Source of the DNA: FEN-1219 sp036563665
Lineage (GTDB): Bacteria; Pseudomonadota; Gammaproteobacteria; Steroidobacterales; Rariloculaceae
DNA: 64,000 nucleotides
Assembly (NCBI GenBank): GCA_036563665.1
Contig: DATCLY010000014.1
Location: 107,776 to 171,775, forward strand
Reading direction: 5' to 3'
Positions 1 to 8,443 of the stretch are shown here, piece by piece. The stretch's first letter is position 1; each line of letters starts with the position of its first letter. The notes beneath the pieces are model-generated. The model was not told the origin of the DNA and ran no database searches. It worked only from the letters and a program-made list of their open reading frames with translations. Made by a program: the position numbers and the translations under genes.

Positions 1-1
1 G

Positions 2-778
2 GTGGCGGGGGAGGAGGACTACGAGGCGGTGCGCGGCGTGCTGCGCGCGCTCGTGGACAACGGCGGCACCGTGTTCGACACGGCCCCGAGCTACGGCGCC
101 TCCGAGGAGGTGGCCGGCCGCGTGGTGAACGAGCTCGGGCTGCGTGACCGGATCTTCTGGGCCACGAAGCTCAACGTGGCGGGCTTCCGCAACCCCACGC
201 CGGCAGACCCCGCCGCCGCACGCCGCCAGGTGGAGACCTCGATCGAGCGCCTCGGCCGCGAGCCCGTCGACCTCATCCAGGTGCACAACCTGGCCGACAT
301 GCGCACGCAGTACGCCATCCTCAAGGAATACAAGCAGGCGGGGCGCGTGAAGTACATCGGCACCACCACCACGTTCAAGCCGCAGTACGAGCAGCTCGAG
401 CAGCTGCTGCGCGAGGAGCAGTTCGATTTCATCGGCATCGACTACGCCGTCGACAACCTGAGCGCCGAGGAGCGCATCCTGCCGCTCGCGCAGGACCGCG
501 GCACGGCCGTCATGGTGTACATGCCGTTCGGCCGCACGCGGCTCTGGCAACGGGTGGAGGGGCACGACGTGCCCGCGTGGGCGCGCGAGTTCGGCGCCGA
601 GACCTGGGCGCAGTTCTTCCTGAAGTTCGCGGCGTCCCACCCGGCCGTCACCGTGGTCACCCCGGCGACCAGCCGCGTGGAGCACATGATCGACAACATG
701 GCAGCGGCCCGCGGCCGTCTGCCCGACGAGGCCGAGCGCCGGCGCATGGTGGAGTTCATCGAGGGGCTGCCGTCCTGA
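2..778 (+). CDS. Aldo/keto reductase, 5' end cut by window edge
   Basis: NAD(P)H-dependent carbonyl reductase of the aldo/keto reductase superfamily; the substrate cannot be told from the sequence. The 258 visible residues contain the family tetrad: Asp and Tyr in FDTAPSYGASE, Lys in WATKLNV and His in IQVHNL. The first beta strand and cofactor-entry loop that normally precede FDTA by some 40-60 residues are mostly missing, so the true start lies upstream of base 1, and the GTG at base 2 is only the first in-frame start in the window. The C-terminal half (VTVVTPATSRVEHMIDN) matches the cofactor phosphate-binding end of the barrel. The sensor kinase follows 240 bases later on the same strand. 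The family is secure; the specific activity is unknown. Confidence 0.85.
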   Translation: MAGEEDYEAVRGVLRALVDNGGTVFDTAPSYGASEEVAGRVVNELGLRDRIFWATKLNVAGFRNPTPADPAAARRQVETSIERLGREPVDLIQVHNLADMRTQYAILKEYKQAGRVKYIGTTTTFKPQYEQLEQLLREEQFDFIGIDYAVDNLSAEERILPLAQDRGTAVMVYMPFGRTRLWQRVEGHDVPAWAREFGAETWAQFFLKFAASHPAVTVVTPATSRVEHMIDNMAAARGRLPDEAERRRMVEFIEGLPS

Positions 779-1018
779 GCCCGGCGCCGCCGGGCGTGAG
801 CGTCCGGCCGCTGCTCGCGCGCGGTGCTACAGTGGGGGTCGGGCTCGGCTGCAAGCGGCTGCCGATCCGCGCGGCTGCCGAGGCGTTCGCGCCTCGCAAC
901 GCCGGGAGTGGCGAAGTCCGTGAAGCCTTTCACGCCTCGGGCGCTCGTGACGCGCGTGAGCTCGTTGCTCAAGCGGAGGCCGTCGCCTAGCAGCTCCGAG
1001 GAAAGGCTTCACCACAGC

Positions 1019-2980
1019 GTGATCGAGCGGCTGCGCACCCCCGGAGACCCTTACCGCCGCTTTTTCGAATCGATCGACGCGGGCTTCGCGGTGCTCGAGG
1101 TGCTGTTCGACGATGCCGGCCGGCCCGTCGACCACCGGTTCCTCGAGACCAACGAGGCGTTCGGGCGCAACACGGGCATCGCCGACGCGGTCGGCAAACG
1201 GGCGCTCGAGCTCGCTCCCGACCACGAGCGCGAGTGGTTCGAGGTCTTCGGCCGCGTCGTCACCACGGGGGAGCCCGTGCATTTCGAGGCCCCCGCCCAG
1301 GCGCTCTGCAAGCGCTGGTTCGACGTCTACGCCTTCCCGTTCGGCGACCCCGGCGACAACCAGGTCGCCATCCTGTTCAGCGACGTGACCGAACGGAAGA
1401 ACATGGAGCAGGCGCTCCGCGACAGCGAGGAGCGCTTCCGTCTGCTGGTGGAATCGGCGGCGCAGGCCGTGTGGGAGGCGGATCCCGAGGGAGCGCTCGC
1501 GCCGGACTCGCCGTCGTGGCGCGCGTACACGGGGCAGAGCACCACGAGCGCGGCGGGCTTCGGCTGGCTCGAGGCGGTGCACCCCGACGACCGCGAGCAG
1601 GCGGCCCGACGTTGGCGCGAGGCCGCGGCCAGCGGTGCTCGGCTCAGCGCCGAGTGGCGCCTGCGCAGCGCGAGCGGCGGCTGGCGCTGGGCCGAGGTGC
1701 ATGCGGCGCCGGTGCTCGACGATCGGGGCCGGGTGCGCAAATGGGTCGTCATGAGCATCGACATCACCGCGCGCAAGGAGGCGGAAGCCGAGCGCGACCG
1801 CATCGAAGCGGCGCTGCGCGAGGCGGACCGCCGCAAGGACGAGTTCCTCGCGACGCTGGCGCACGAGCTGCGCAACCCGCTCGCCCCCATCCGCAACGGC
1901 CTGCAGATCCTGAGGCTCACCACCCCCATGACGGCGAGCGCCGAGCGCACCGCCGCCATGATGGAGCGGCAGATGAGCCATCTCGTGCGGCTCGTGGACG
2001 ACCTGCTCGACGTGAGCCGCATCACCCGCCGCAAGGTGGCCTTGCGAAAGACGCGCGTGCTGCTCGACGACGTGATCGCCGCGGCGCTCGAGTCGAGTTG
2101 GCCGCAGATCGACGCGAAGCGCCTCGACTTCTCGGCCGCCATCGCCGACGAGCCGATCGAGGTGCTGGGCGACCCCGACCGGCTCACGCAGGTCTTCGCG
2201 AACCTGCTGTCCAACGCGGTGAAGTTCAGCGAGCCGGGCGGCAAGGTGTGGCTGAAGCTCGAGCGGCGAGGCGCGCGGGCCGTGGTCAGCGTCCGCGACA
2301 CCGGCGTCGGCATTCCGCGCGACGCGCTCGGCAACGTGTTCGAGATGTTCTCGCAGCTCGAGCCCGACGACCGCCGCAGCGCCGGGCTCGGCATCGGCCT
2401 CTCCATCGCCCACGAGCTCGTGCTCCTGCACGGCGGCACACTCGAGGCGCGCTCCGAAGGCATCGGCCGGGGCAGCGAGTTCATCGTGCGCCTGCCGGCG
2501 CTCGAGCCCGCCCTGCCCGCGGACGAGAAGCACGAGCCGGCCGCGACGACCGGCGCGCCCGTCCGTCCCCTCTCGGTCCTCCTGGCGGACGACAACGAGG
2601 ACGCGCTGACCACGCTCGCGCACATGCTCCAGCTCGCCGGCCATCACGTGCACCTGGCGCGCGACGGGCTCCAGGCGCTCGAGGTGGCGCGCTCGCTGAC
2701 GCTCGACGTGGCGCTGCTCGACATCGGCATGCCCGGCATGGACGGCAACGAGGTGGCGCGCCGCATCCGCGCGCTCCCGCATGGCAAGGACGTGTTGCTG
2801 GTGGCGTTGACCGGCTGGGGACAGGAAGAGGACAAGCGGCGCTCGAGCGAGGCCGGATTCGACGAGCACCTCACGAAGCCCGTCGAGCCCGGGGTGCTGC
2901 TCCGCGTAATCTCCGGCAACCGAACGAGCCGGGCCGCGGACGCCGGTGGAGCCGGCCAGTCGCCCTCCCGCCCCCGCTGA
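1019..2980 (+). CDS. Hybrid sensor histidine kinase with two PAS domains and a C-terminal receiver
   Basis: Cytoplasmic hybrid two-component kinase of about 653 residues. A PAS-like domain (about 12-125) is followed by a second PAS/PAC unit (about 138-255, ending in the typical ITARKEAE linker), a HisKA domain with phospho-acceptor His282 in LAHELRNPL, an HATPase domain with N-box NLLSNAVKF and G-boxes DTGVGIP and GLGIGLSIA, and a receiver with Asp568 in LLDIGMPGMDG and the conserved Lys in LTKP. No transmembrane segment is visible, so it probably senses an internal cue. The open frame extends to a GTG at 824, but the GTG at 1019 has GAGGAAAGG 12 bases before it and directly precedes the first PAS domain, so it was chosen. 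No partner regulator with a DNA-binding domain is adjacent. It lies between two aldo/keto reductase genes. Confidence 0.85.
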   Translation: MIERLRTPGDPYRRFFESIDAGFAVLEVLFDDAGRPVDHRFLETNEAFGRNTGIADAVGKRALELAPDHEREWFEVFGRVVTTGEPVHFEAPAQALCKRWFDVYAFPFGDPGDNQVAILFSDVTERKNMEQALRDSEERFRLLVESAAQAVWEADPEGALAPDSPSWRAYTGQSTTSAAGFGWLEAVHPDDREQAARRWREAAASGARLSAEWRLRSASGGWRWAEVHAAPVLDDRGRVRKWVVMSIDITARKEAEAERDRIEAALREADRRKDEFLATLAHELRNPLAPIRNGLQILRLTTPMTASAERTAAMMERQMSHLVRLVDDLLDVSRITRRKVALRKTRVLLDDVIAAALESSWPQIDAKRLDFSAAIADEPIEVLGDPDRLTQVFANLLSNAVKFSEPGGKVWLKLERRGARAVVSVRDTGVGIPRDALGNVFEMFSQLEPDDRRSAGLGIGLSIAHELVLLHGGTLEARSEGIGRGSEFIVRLPALEPALPADEKHEPAATTGAPVRPLSVLLADDNEDALTTLAHMLQLAGHHVHLARDGLQALEVARSLTLDVALLDIGMPGMDGNEVARRIRALPHGKDVLLVALTGWGQEEDKRRSSEAGFDEHLTKPVEPGVLLRVISGNRTSRAADAGGAGQSPSRPR

Positions 2981-3071
2981 TGTTGGGCGCGATAATTGCA
3001 GCTTGCGGGCCGTCATGGGACGCGGCACCTTCGGACGATGCCGGGTTGATGCGCCAGCGAGGACAGGACTC

Positions 3072-3917
3072 ATGAGAACGCTTCCCTTCGGACCCACGGG
3101 CGTCGCGGTGCCGGTGCTCGGGCAGGGCACCTGGAACATGGAGCGCGACGGCGAACGGGAAGTGCTCGCCGCGCTCGCGGCCGGCATCGACGCGGGCATG
3201 ACGCACATCGACACCGCCGAGCTGTACGGCAGCGGCAGGGTCGAGCGGCTCGTGGGGCGCGCCATAGCGGGGCGGCGGCGCGAGGAGCTATTCATCGTCT
3301 CCAAGGTCCTGCCGTCGAACGCCTCGTATCGCGACACGCTCGCCGCCTGCGAGCGGTCGCTGCGGCGGCTCGGCACGGATTACCTCGACGTGTACCTGCT
3401 GCACTGGCGGGGCGGGGTGCCGCTCGCGGAGACGCTGCGGGCGTTCGAGGAGCTCGAGGCCGCGGGCAAGATCCGCGCCTACGGCGTGAGCAACTTCGAC
3501 GTGGACGACCTCGAGGAGGCCGTGAGCATCGCGGGCGAAGGCCGCATCGCCTGCAACCAGGTGCTCTACCACCTGAACGAGCGCTCGATCGAGTTCGCCG
3601 TTCTGCCGTGGTGCCGCCAGCACAACGTGGCCCTGGTCGCCTACAGCCCCTTGGGCAGCGGCGACTTCCCGTCGCCGCGCACGGCCGGCGGGAAGGTGCT
3701 CGCCGAGATCGGCGAGCGGCGCGGCCTGACACCGCACCAGGTGGCGCTCGCGTTCCTCCTGCAACGCAGCGGCGGGTTCGCCATCCCGAAAGCCGCCGAC
3801 ACGACGCACGTGCTGCAGAACGCCGCGGTCGGCGACGTGGAGCTCGAGCCCGAGGAGCTCGAGCGCATCGACGCCGCGTTCCCCGCGAAGCGCCGGCGCG
3901 GCCTCGCGATGATCTAG
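3072..3917 (+). CDS. Aldo/keto reductase (2,5-diketo-gluconate reductase-like)
   Basis: Complete 281-residue single-domain TIM-barrel oxidoreductase reducing aldehydes or ketones with NAD(P)H. The catalytic tetrad is visible as HIDTAELYG (Asp, Tyr), IVSKVLP (Lys) and LLHWRGG (His); AYGVSNF and IPKAADTTHVLQN are the usual cofactor-binding loops. An ATG preceded by GCGAGGACAGG sets the start; the open frame upstream of it has no family character. It is more compact than the reductase at the window start and is not a close duplicate of it. It follows the kinase by 91 bases and could be read with it, but no promoter or terminator was recognised between them. The substrate is unknown. Confidence 0.9.
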   Translation: MRTLPFGPTGVAVPVLGQGTWNMERDGEREVLAALAAGIDAGMTHIDTAELYGSGRVERLVGRAIAGRRREELFIVSKVLPSNASYRDTLAACERSLRRLGTDYLDVYLLHWRGGVPLAETLRAFEELEAAGKIRAYGVSNFDVDDLEEAVSIAGEGRIACNQVLYHLNERSIEFAVLPWCRQHNVALVAYSPLGSGDFPSPRTAGGKVLAEIGERRGLTPHQVALAFLLQRSGGFAIPKAADTTHVLQNAAVGDVELEPEELERIDAAFPAKRRRGLAMI

Positions 3918-3924
3918 CTCGCGA

Positions 3925-4070
3925 TCGCGGCTGGAAAGCCGCTCCCACCCGGTGTGGGAGCGCGACTCCTGTGGGAGCGCCTTTCCAGGCGCGACTCCTG
4001 TGGGAGCGCGACTCCTGTGGGAGCGCCTTTCCAGGCGCGATCTCTTGTGGGAGCGCCTTTCCAGGCGCGA
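3925..4070 (+). repeat. REP-like cluster A between convergent genes
   Basis: One inverted-orientation unit (TCGCGGCTGGAAAGCCGC then TCCCAC, 3925-3948) is followed by three forward units (GTGGGAGCG then CCTTTCCAGGCGCGA) at 3971-3994, 4017-4040 and 4047-4070. Two shortened pieces of the form GTGGGAGCGCGACTCCT lie before the first and second forward units. Each full unit can fold into a short hairpin around the CTTTCCAG/CTGGAAAG core. The cluster fills the space between two convergent genes and may act as a transcription end or mRNA 3' stabiliser. Confidence 0.9.
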
Positions 4071-4090
4071 CTCTTCGTTCCTCCCGCCCG

Positions 4091-5470
4091 TCAGGGACAA
4101 ACGCCGGCAGCACCCTCGATCGCCGTGGCAGGCGAAGGGGCGCGTCCGTGCGAATCCGCGATGCGCACGTTGGTCGACAGCGTGAAGAACCGCTCGCCCT
4201 CGCCGAACAGCGCTTCCGCGAACACGGCGCGATAGCCGCTCGTGGGCCACGCGAGGTCATGCACCCAGGCGTCGCCCTCGCGCGCCATGGGCGCGCGGCG
4301 AAACTCGGCGTCTCTGAAGCCCGCGTCGGCCGAATCCGCCGTCCACGCCACCACGGTCGCTGGCGCGGGCTCGCCGCGCAGGCACAGGCGCAGCGCGCCG
4401 TCCCGCTCCTCGAACTCCCATTCGAGCCCGGGCAGGGCCTCGCGCCCCTGCGAGTGCCGATGCAGCGCCCCGAGCGTGGCGATCACCCGCGCGTAGTCGT
4501 CGATGCCGTGCTCCTCATTCGGCAGATACAGCGCGTACTTCGGCTCCGGCAGCTCGTCCCAGTACAGGTTCATCGCGTCGAGCGGGAAGTAGGCGTCGTT
4601 GGTGGCCACCACGATCACCTTGGGCTGCTCGTAGCGATCGCGGTAGCTGTAAGGGTCCACGATCTCGCGCAGCGCCTCGCCCTGCGTCGAGCCCAAAAGC
4701 GCGGGCAGCCCGCGGCGCGTGTACGGCGCGATCTCCGGCGACGGCGCGCCCCACACCGCCGTCTGGTACGGCATGTGCTCGGTGAAGTTGAGCACGTCGA
4801 TGACGAGCGGCATGAGCGCCTTGGCACGCGGCTCGACCGCGCCCGTGAGCCATGTGGTCCACCCCCGCTTCGAGCCCCCGATCACGGTGAAGGCATCGAT
4901 GGCGGCATCCCACTCCTGCGCGGCAAATGCCTGCGTGGCGTCCATTGCCCGCGTCACGCTCTTCACCATCGGCAGCAGCAGCGGCCACTCCGCGTCGCCG
5001 GTGGCGATGTACTGCTCGAAGGTGTGCGCGATGAGCTCGTCCTCGGTGAGATCGAAGAGCGGCTGATACGGCACTTGCGCGATCACGGCCACGACGCTGC
5101 GTAGCCGGTTGGCGATCGCCACGAACAGCGCGGCGCGGTCGGGCAGCTCGGCGCGCGGCGCCGCGTCGTACTCGGGCCGCCACCGGCCGCCGCCGATGAC
5201 CATGACCGCGTGGCGCGCGTCCGCGTCCAGGTTGTTCGGCTTGACCAGGAACAGCTGGTGCTTCCACAGCGTGCCGCGCCACGTCTGCGAGTGCAGGCGC
5301 AGCTCCACGATGGTCGCGCCGGCGTGCTCGTAGCGCTGCCTGAAGTGCCACTCGTAGGAGGCGTCGGGCGCGGCCACGTAGTCGGCCAGCGCTTCCGCGG
5401 GGGAGCTGTCGGGGGCGGCGTGGGCCGCGGCGGCCAGGCACACGGCTAACAGCGAGGCGAGGCTTCGCAT
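4091..5470 (-). CDS. PhoPQ-activated pathogenicity-related family protein (PqaA-like), secreted
   Basis: Exported alpha/beta-hydrolase-fold protein of about 459 residues in the PhoPQ-activated pathogenicity-related family (PqaA; the substrate is unknown for most members). The N-terminal 18 residues form a signal peptide (LASLLAVCLAAAAHAA). The nucleophile is probably Ser200 in VIGGSKRGW; the acid and base are probably the Asp in TNDAYFPLD and the His in NEEHGIDDY. The open frame runs upstream to 5614, but those extra residues are Arg-rich and non-homologous, and the ATG at 5470 begins the signal peptide. The gene is divergent from the VIT/VWA-sortase pair across 184 bases containing phased direct repeats. 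The family call is firm; whether PhoP controls it here is not shown. Confidence 0.85.
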   Translation of the reverse strand: MRSLASLLAVCLAAAAHAAPDSSPAEALADYVAAPDASYEWHFRQRYEHAGATIVELRLHSQTWRGTLWKHQLFLVKPNNLDADARHAVMVIGGGRWRPEYDAAPRAELPDRAALFVAIANRLRSVVAVIAQVPYQPLFDLTEDELIAHTFEQYIATGDAEWPLLLPMVKSVTRAMDATQAFAAQEWDAAIDAFTVIGGSKRGWTTWLTGAVEPRAKALMPLVIDVLNFTEHMPYQTAVWGAPSPEIAPYTRRGLPALLGSTQGEALREIVDPYSYRDRYEQPKVIVVATNDAYFPLDAMNLYWDELPEPKYALYLPNEEHGIDDYARVIATLGALHRHSQGREALPGLEWEFEERDGALRLCLRGEPAPATVVAWTADSADAGFRDAEFRRAPMAREGDAWVHDLAWPTSGYRAVFAEALFGEGERFFTLSTNVRIADSHGRAPSPATAIEGAAGVCP

Positions 5471-5549
5471 CCTGCGGGTTCTCCTTCGTCGGCCGGCCCG
5501 GCGCCGCGCCGTTCGAGTTTGGACCGCGGCAGGCCGGGACAGTGCCGCT

Positions 5550-5590
5550 GCCACGATTCGCCACGATGTCGCGGCGGCCCGCCACGATTC
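5550..5590. promoter_or_regulatory. Three phased direct repeats in a divergent intergenic region
   Basis: GCCACGATTC occurs at 5550-5559 and 5581-5590, and GCCACGATGT at 5560-5569. Start-to-start spacings of 10 and 21 bases place all three on one helical face. They lie between the divergent starts of the PqaA-like gene (5470) and the VIT/VWA gene (5655), so they could be an operator. The binding protein is unknown. Confidence 0.35.
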
Positions 5591-5654
5591 GGCCGCGGCG
5601 CGCCAGCGGGGCATGCCGAAATGCTACCGCGCGACTTCCAAGGGAGACACCGGA

Positions 5655-7667
5655 ATGGGGAACGGTAGGCCGACGCCCCCGATCCTGCGGGCGCTCGAGC
5701 AGTGCGCGGCTGCGCTGTGGCTCGCCGCGATCGGCTGGCTGCTCTTCGCGACGCTGACGGCGCAGCTCGCGCGGGCGGCGGAAATTCCGGCGGAGCTCGG
5801 GGCGGGGACGCTGTTCTTCCGGTCCGAGGCGGGCTTCGATCCGGCCGCGCCGCTCGCCACGGACGTGCGGATCTCGGTATCGGGCATCGTGGCGCGCGTG
5901 GCCGTGGCGCAACGCTTCCACAACCCCGGCAGCGAGCGGCTGGAGGCGCTCTACGCCTTTCCGTTGCCGGACGACGCAGCCGTGGACCGGCTCATCCTGC
6001 GCATCGGCAACCGGCTCGTCGAAGGCGAGATCCGCGAGCGCGAGCAGGCCGAGCGGCTCTATGCGGAGGCGCGCGACGCGGGGCGGCGCGCGAGCCTCGT
6101 GAGCCAATCGACGCCGAACCTGTTCACCACGGCCGTGGCCAATATCGGCCCCGGCGAATCGGTGGACGTCACGATCGAGTATCTGCAGACGGTGCGTTAC
6201 GACGCGGGCGAGCTCAGCCTGCGCTTCCCGATGACGTTCACGCCGCGGTACGGGGAACGCGCGGAGGCCGCTTCCACCGCGCCGCCGGGCGATCCGGCCC
6301 TCGGCGAGGCCGCGCCCCCGATCAACGAGGCCGCCATCGAGGTCGTGCTCGACGCGGGCCTCGCGCTCGCCGACGTGGGCAGCCGGCATCACGAGGTGCG
6401 GTTGACGCAGGATGGCACGAAGTACGTCGTCCAGACGGCGCCGCCGCGCGTCCCGATGGATCGCGACTTCGTGCTCCACTGGCGCCCCGCCGTGGGCGCG
6501 GCCCCGGCCGTGGGCGCGCTCACCGAGACCGTGGGGGACACCACGTACGCCTTGTTGATGATCCTGCCGCCCGCCGACGGCCGCGCGTTCGTCGCGCAGC
6601 CCCGCGAGCTCATCTGCGTGATCGACACCTCGGGCTCGATGGCCGGGCAGGCGATCGAGCAGGCCAAGGCCGCGCTCGCGGACGCGCTCGGCCGCCTCAC
6701 GAGCGCCGACCGCTTCAACGTGTTCCGGTTCGACTCGACCACCGCGAGCCTGTACCGCACGCCGGTGCCCTTCGACGCCGCGACTTACGCCGAGGCGCTC
6801 GAGTACGTGAAAGGCTTGCGCGCGAACGGCGGCACCGAGATGAAGCCCGCGATCCGCGCGGCGCTGTCGCAGCCCGCGTGGCGCGGCTACCTGCGGCAGG
6901 TGATCTTCCTCACCGACGGCGGCGTCGCGAACGAGCAGGAGCTCTTCGCCACCATCAGGCAGCACCTGGGCGACGCGCGGCTCTTCACGGTCGGCATCGG
7001 CGCGGCGCCGAACAGCTATTTCATGCGCAAGGCCGCGCAGTTCGGCCGCGGCACGTACACCCACATCGGCGATACGAGCGCCGTCGCGGGCGCCATGCAG
7101 GCACTGTTCGACAAGCTCGAGCGCGTGGCGCTCACCGACGTCGTCGTGGACTGGCCGGACGCGCTGGAGCTCTATCCGCACCAGGTGCCGGATCTCTATG
7201 CCGGCGAGCCCGTGATCGTCGTGGGCAGCTTCCCGGCGCGCGCGGGCACGATCGACGTGCGCGTGTGGGGCCGCGTCGGGGACGCGCCTTGGTCGCAGGC
7301 CGTGAGCCTCGCGCCCGGCGCGGCGCCCGGCGTCGCGGCGCTGTGGGCGCGGCGCAAGATCGAGCACCTGCTGGACAGCCGCGTGGACGGCGTGGACGAG
7401 CAGCTCATCCGCAAGATGGTCGTGGACGTGGCGCTCGAGCACCGCCTCGTGACGCCGTACACGAGCCTCGTCGCGGTGGACCGCACGCCCGCGGCGGCGG
7501 CCGGGAGCCCGCTCGCCCGCCGCCGCATCGCGAACATGGTGCCGGCCGGGAGCGCCTACGCGTCGCTGCCGCAGACCGGCACGCCGGCGGCGCTCTTCCG
7601 CCTGCTGTCGTTGCTGTTTCTCGCGGCCGCGCTGCTCGTGCTGCGTTGCGCGAGGTACGGACGATGA
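5655..7667 (+). CDS. VIT/VWA-domain surface protein with sortase signal (marine proteobacterial sortase target family)
   Basis: About 670 residues, the substrate of the sortase encoded next. It has an N-terminal membrane/signal segment (around LWLAAIGWLLFATLTAQLA), a VIT domain (about 45-165, with VAQRFHNPGSERLEA), a von Willebrand A domain whose metal-binding motif is D324-x-S-x-S in VIDTSGSMAG with a later LTDGG, and a cell-wall-sorting-type tail: LPQTG at 638-642, a hydrophobic helix, then RCARYGR. The ATG at 5655 was chosen over 5613 because AAGGGAG lies 8-9 bases before it. Its stop overlaps the sortase start (ATGA), so the two are translationally coupled. VIT+VWA proteins with this tail are known as dedicated substrates of class GN sortases; their biological function is undescribed. 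Confidence 0.9.
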   Translation: MGNGRPTPPILRALEQCAAALWLAAIGWLLFATLTAQLARAAEIPAELGAGTLFFRSEAGFDPAAPLATDVRISVSGIVARVAVAQRFHNPGSERLEALYAFPLPDDAAVDRLILRIGNRLVEGEIREREQAERLYAEARDAGRRASLVSQSTPNLFTTAVANIGPGESVDVTIEYLQTVRYDAGELSLRFPMTFTPRYGERAEAASTAPPGDPALGEAAPPINEAAIEVVLDAGLALADVGSRHHEVRLTQDGTKYVVQTAPPRVPMDRDFVLHWRPAVGAAPAVGALTETVGDTTYALLMILPPADGRAFVAQPRELICVIDTSGSMAGQAIEQAKAALADALGRLTSADRFNVFRFDSTTASLYRTPVPFDAATYAEALEYVKGLRANGGTEMKPAIRAALSQPAWRGYLRQVIFLTDGGVANEQELFATIRQHLGDARLFTVGIGAAPNSYFMRKAAQFGRGTYTHIGDTSAVAGAMQALFDKLERVALTDVVVDWPDALELYPHQVPDLYAGEPVIVVGSFPARAGTIDVRVWGRVGDAPWSQAVSLAPGAAPGVAALWARRKIEHLLDSRVDGVDEQLIRKMVVDVALEHRLVTPYTSLVAVDRTPAAAAGSPLARRRIANMVPAGSAYASLPQTGTPAALFRLLSLLFLAAALLVLRCARYGR

Positions 7668-8293
7668 CGGGCCGCTCGATGGCGGCGGCCGCTCGCGAGG
7701 CGCGAGCTTCGGCGCCGGCCGGGGGCACGGGGCGCATGCGCCCGCTCGTCGCTGCCTCCCTGCTCCTGGCCGGTGCCGCCCTGCTGCTCGGCAGCCTCTG
7801 GATCCCCGTGAAGGCCGAGGTAGCGCAGTGGCTGCTGAACCGGGCGTGGGCGGCGACGCAGGACGATCGCCGCCCGGTGAAGCCGTGGCCGTGGGCGGAC
7901 ACGTGGCCGGTCGCGCGCCTCGAGCTGCCGACGGCCGACGGTCCGCTCACCGTGCTCGCGGGCGCTTCCGGGCGCAACCTCGCGTTCGGCCCCGCCCTCA
8001 TGGACGGCACGGCGCTGCCGGGCACGGCGGGCGTGAGCGTGATCGCGGGCCACCGCGACACGCACTTCCGCGCGCTCGAAGGGCTGCGCGTGGGCGACCG
8101 CTTCCGCATCGAGCGACCGGACGGCGCCGTGTACGCCTACGAGGTGGCGGCCGTCGACATCGTGGACGCGACGCAGACGATGCTGCGGCTCGACGCCGAG
8201 GAGTCGATGGTCGCGCTCGTCACGTGCTGGCCTTTCGACGCGATCGTGCCGAACGGCCCGCTGCGCTACGTGGTCACGGGCGTGCGGTTCTGA
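7664..8293 (+). CDS. Class GN sortase
   Basis: Membrane-anchored cysteine transpeptidase of 209 residues belonging to the class GN (marine proteobacterial) sortases. After an N-terminal hydrophobic anchor (LVAASLLLAGAALLLGSLW), the sortase beta-barrel carries the catalytic triad His130 (AGHRDTHF), Cys188 (LVTCWPF) and Arg201 (PLRYVVTG). It should cleave the LPQTG motif of the preceding protein between Thr and Gly; in a Gram-negative cell the final acceptor is not established. The start overlaps the upstream stop by four bases. Other genomes add a kinase/regulator pair and an OmpA-like protein to this system; none is adjacent here, and the downstream neighbour is convergent. Confidence 0.92.
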   Translation: MTGRSMAAAAREARASAPAGGTGRMRPLVAASLLLAGAALLLGSLWIPVKAEVAQWLLNRAWAATQDDRRPVKPWPWADTWPVARLELPTADGPLTVLAGASGRNLAFGPALMDGTALPGTAGVSVIAGHRDTHFRALEGLRVGDRFRIERPDGAVYAYEVAAVDIVDATQTMLRLDAEESMVALVTCWPFDAIVPNGPLRYVVTGVRF

Positions 8294-8336
8294 AGATCGT
8301 GACTCTTACGTTCGCGCAGGGCCGGACCCGACACGT

Positions 8337-8380
8337 CCTCGCGAGATTTTGCGAGGCGTCGTCGCGAGAATTTGCGAGAC
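8337..8380. repeat. Two tandem imperfect palindromes
   Basis: CCTCGCGAGATTTTGCGAGG (8337-8356) and GTCGCGAGAATTTGCGAGAC (8361-8380) are near copies 24 bases apart, each with complementary arms around an AT-rich centre. They lie just after the sortase stop, ahead of a stronger hairpin. They may help end transcription or may be an uncharacterised repeat; no other copy was noticed. Confidence 0.45.
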
Positions 8381-8399
8381 GCGTCGTCGCGATGAGCGA

Positions 8400-8436
8400 G
8401 GAGCGCGGCCGCGTGCCGTGCCTGCGGCCGCGCTCC
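8400..8436. terminator. Strong GC hairpin between convergent genes
   Basis: A perfect 13-bp stem (GGAGCGCGGCCGC at 8400-8412 with its complement at 8424-8436) and an 11-base loop lie between the sortase stop (8293, plus strand) and the TPR protein stop (8444, minus strand). There is no T-tract on either side, so it is a candidate bidirectional transcription barrier rather than a classical Rho-independent terminator. Confidence 0.45.
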
Positions 8437-8443
8437 GGCTGCG

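Noticed and set aside
827..3376. Long minus-strand open frame opposite the sensor kinase
   Set aside because: Arg/His/Ala-rich antisense shadow caused by high GC; the plus strand encodes complete kinase and reductase domains.
4799..4820. TTGGCACGCGGC as a sigma-54 site
   Set aside because: It lacks the TTGC -12 element and lies inside the PqaA-like coding sequence.
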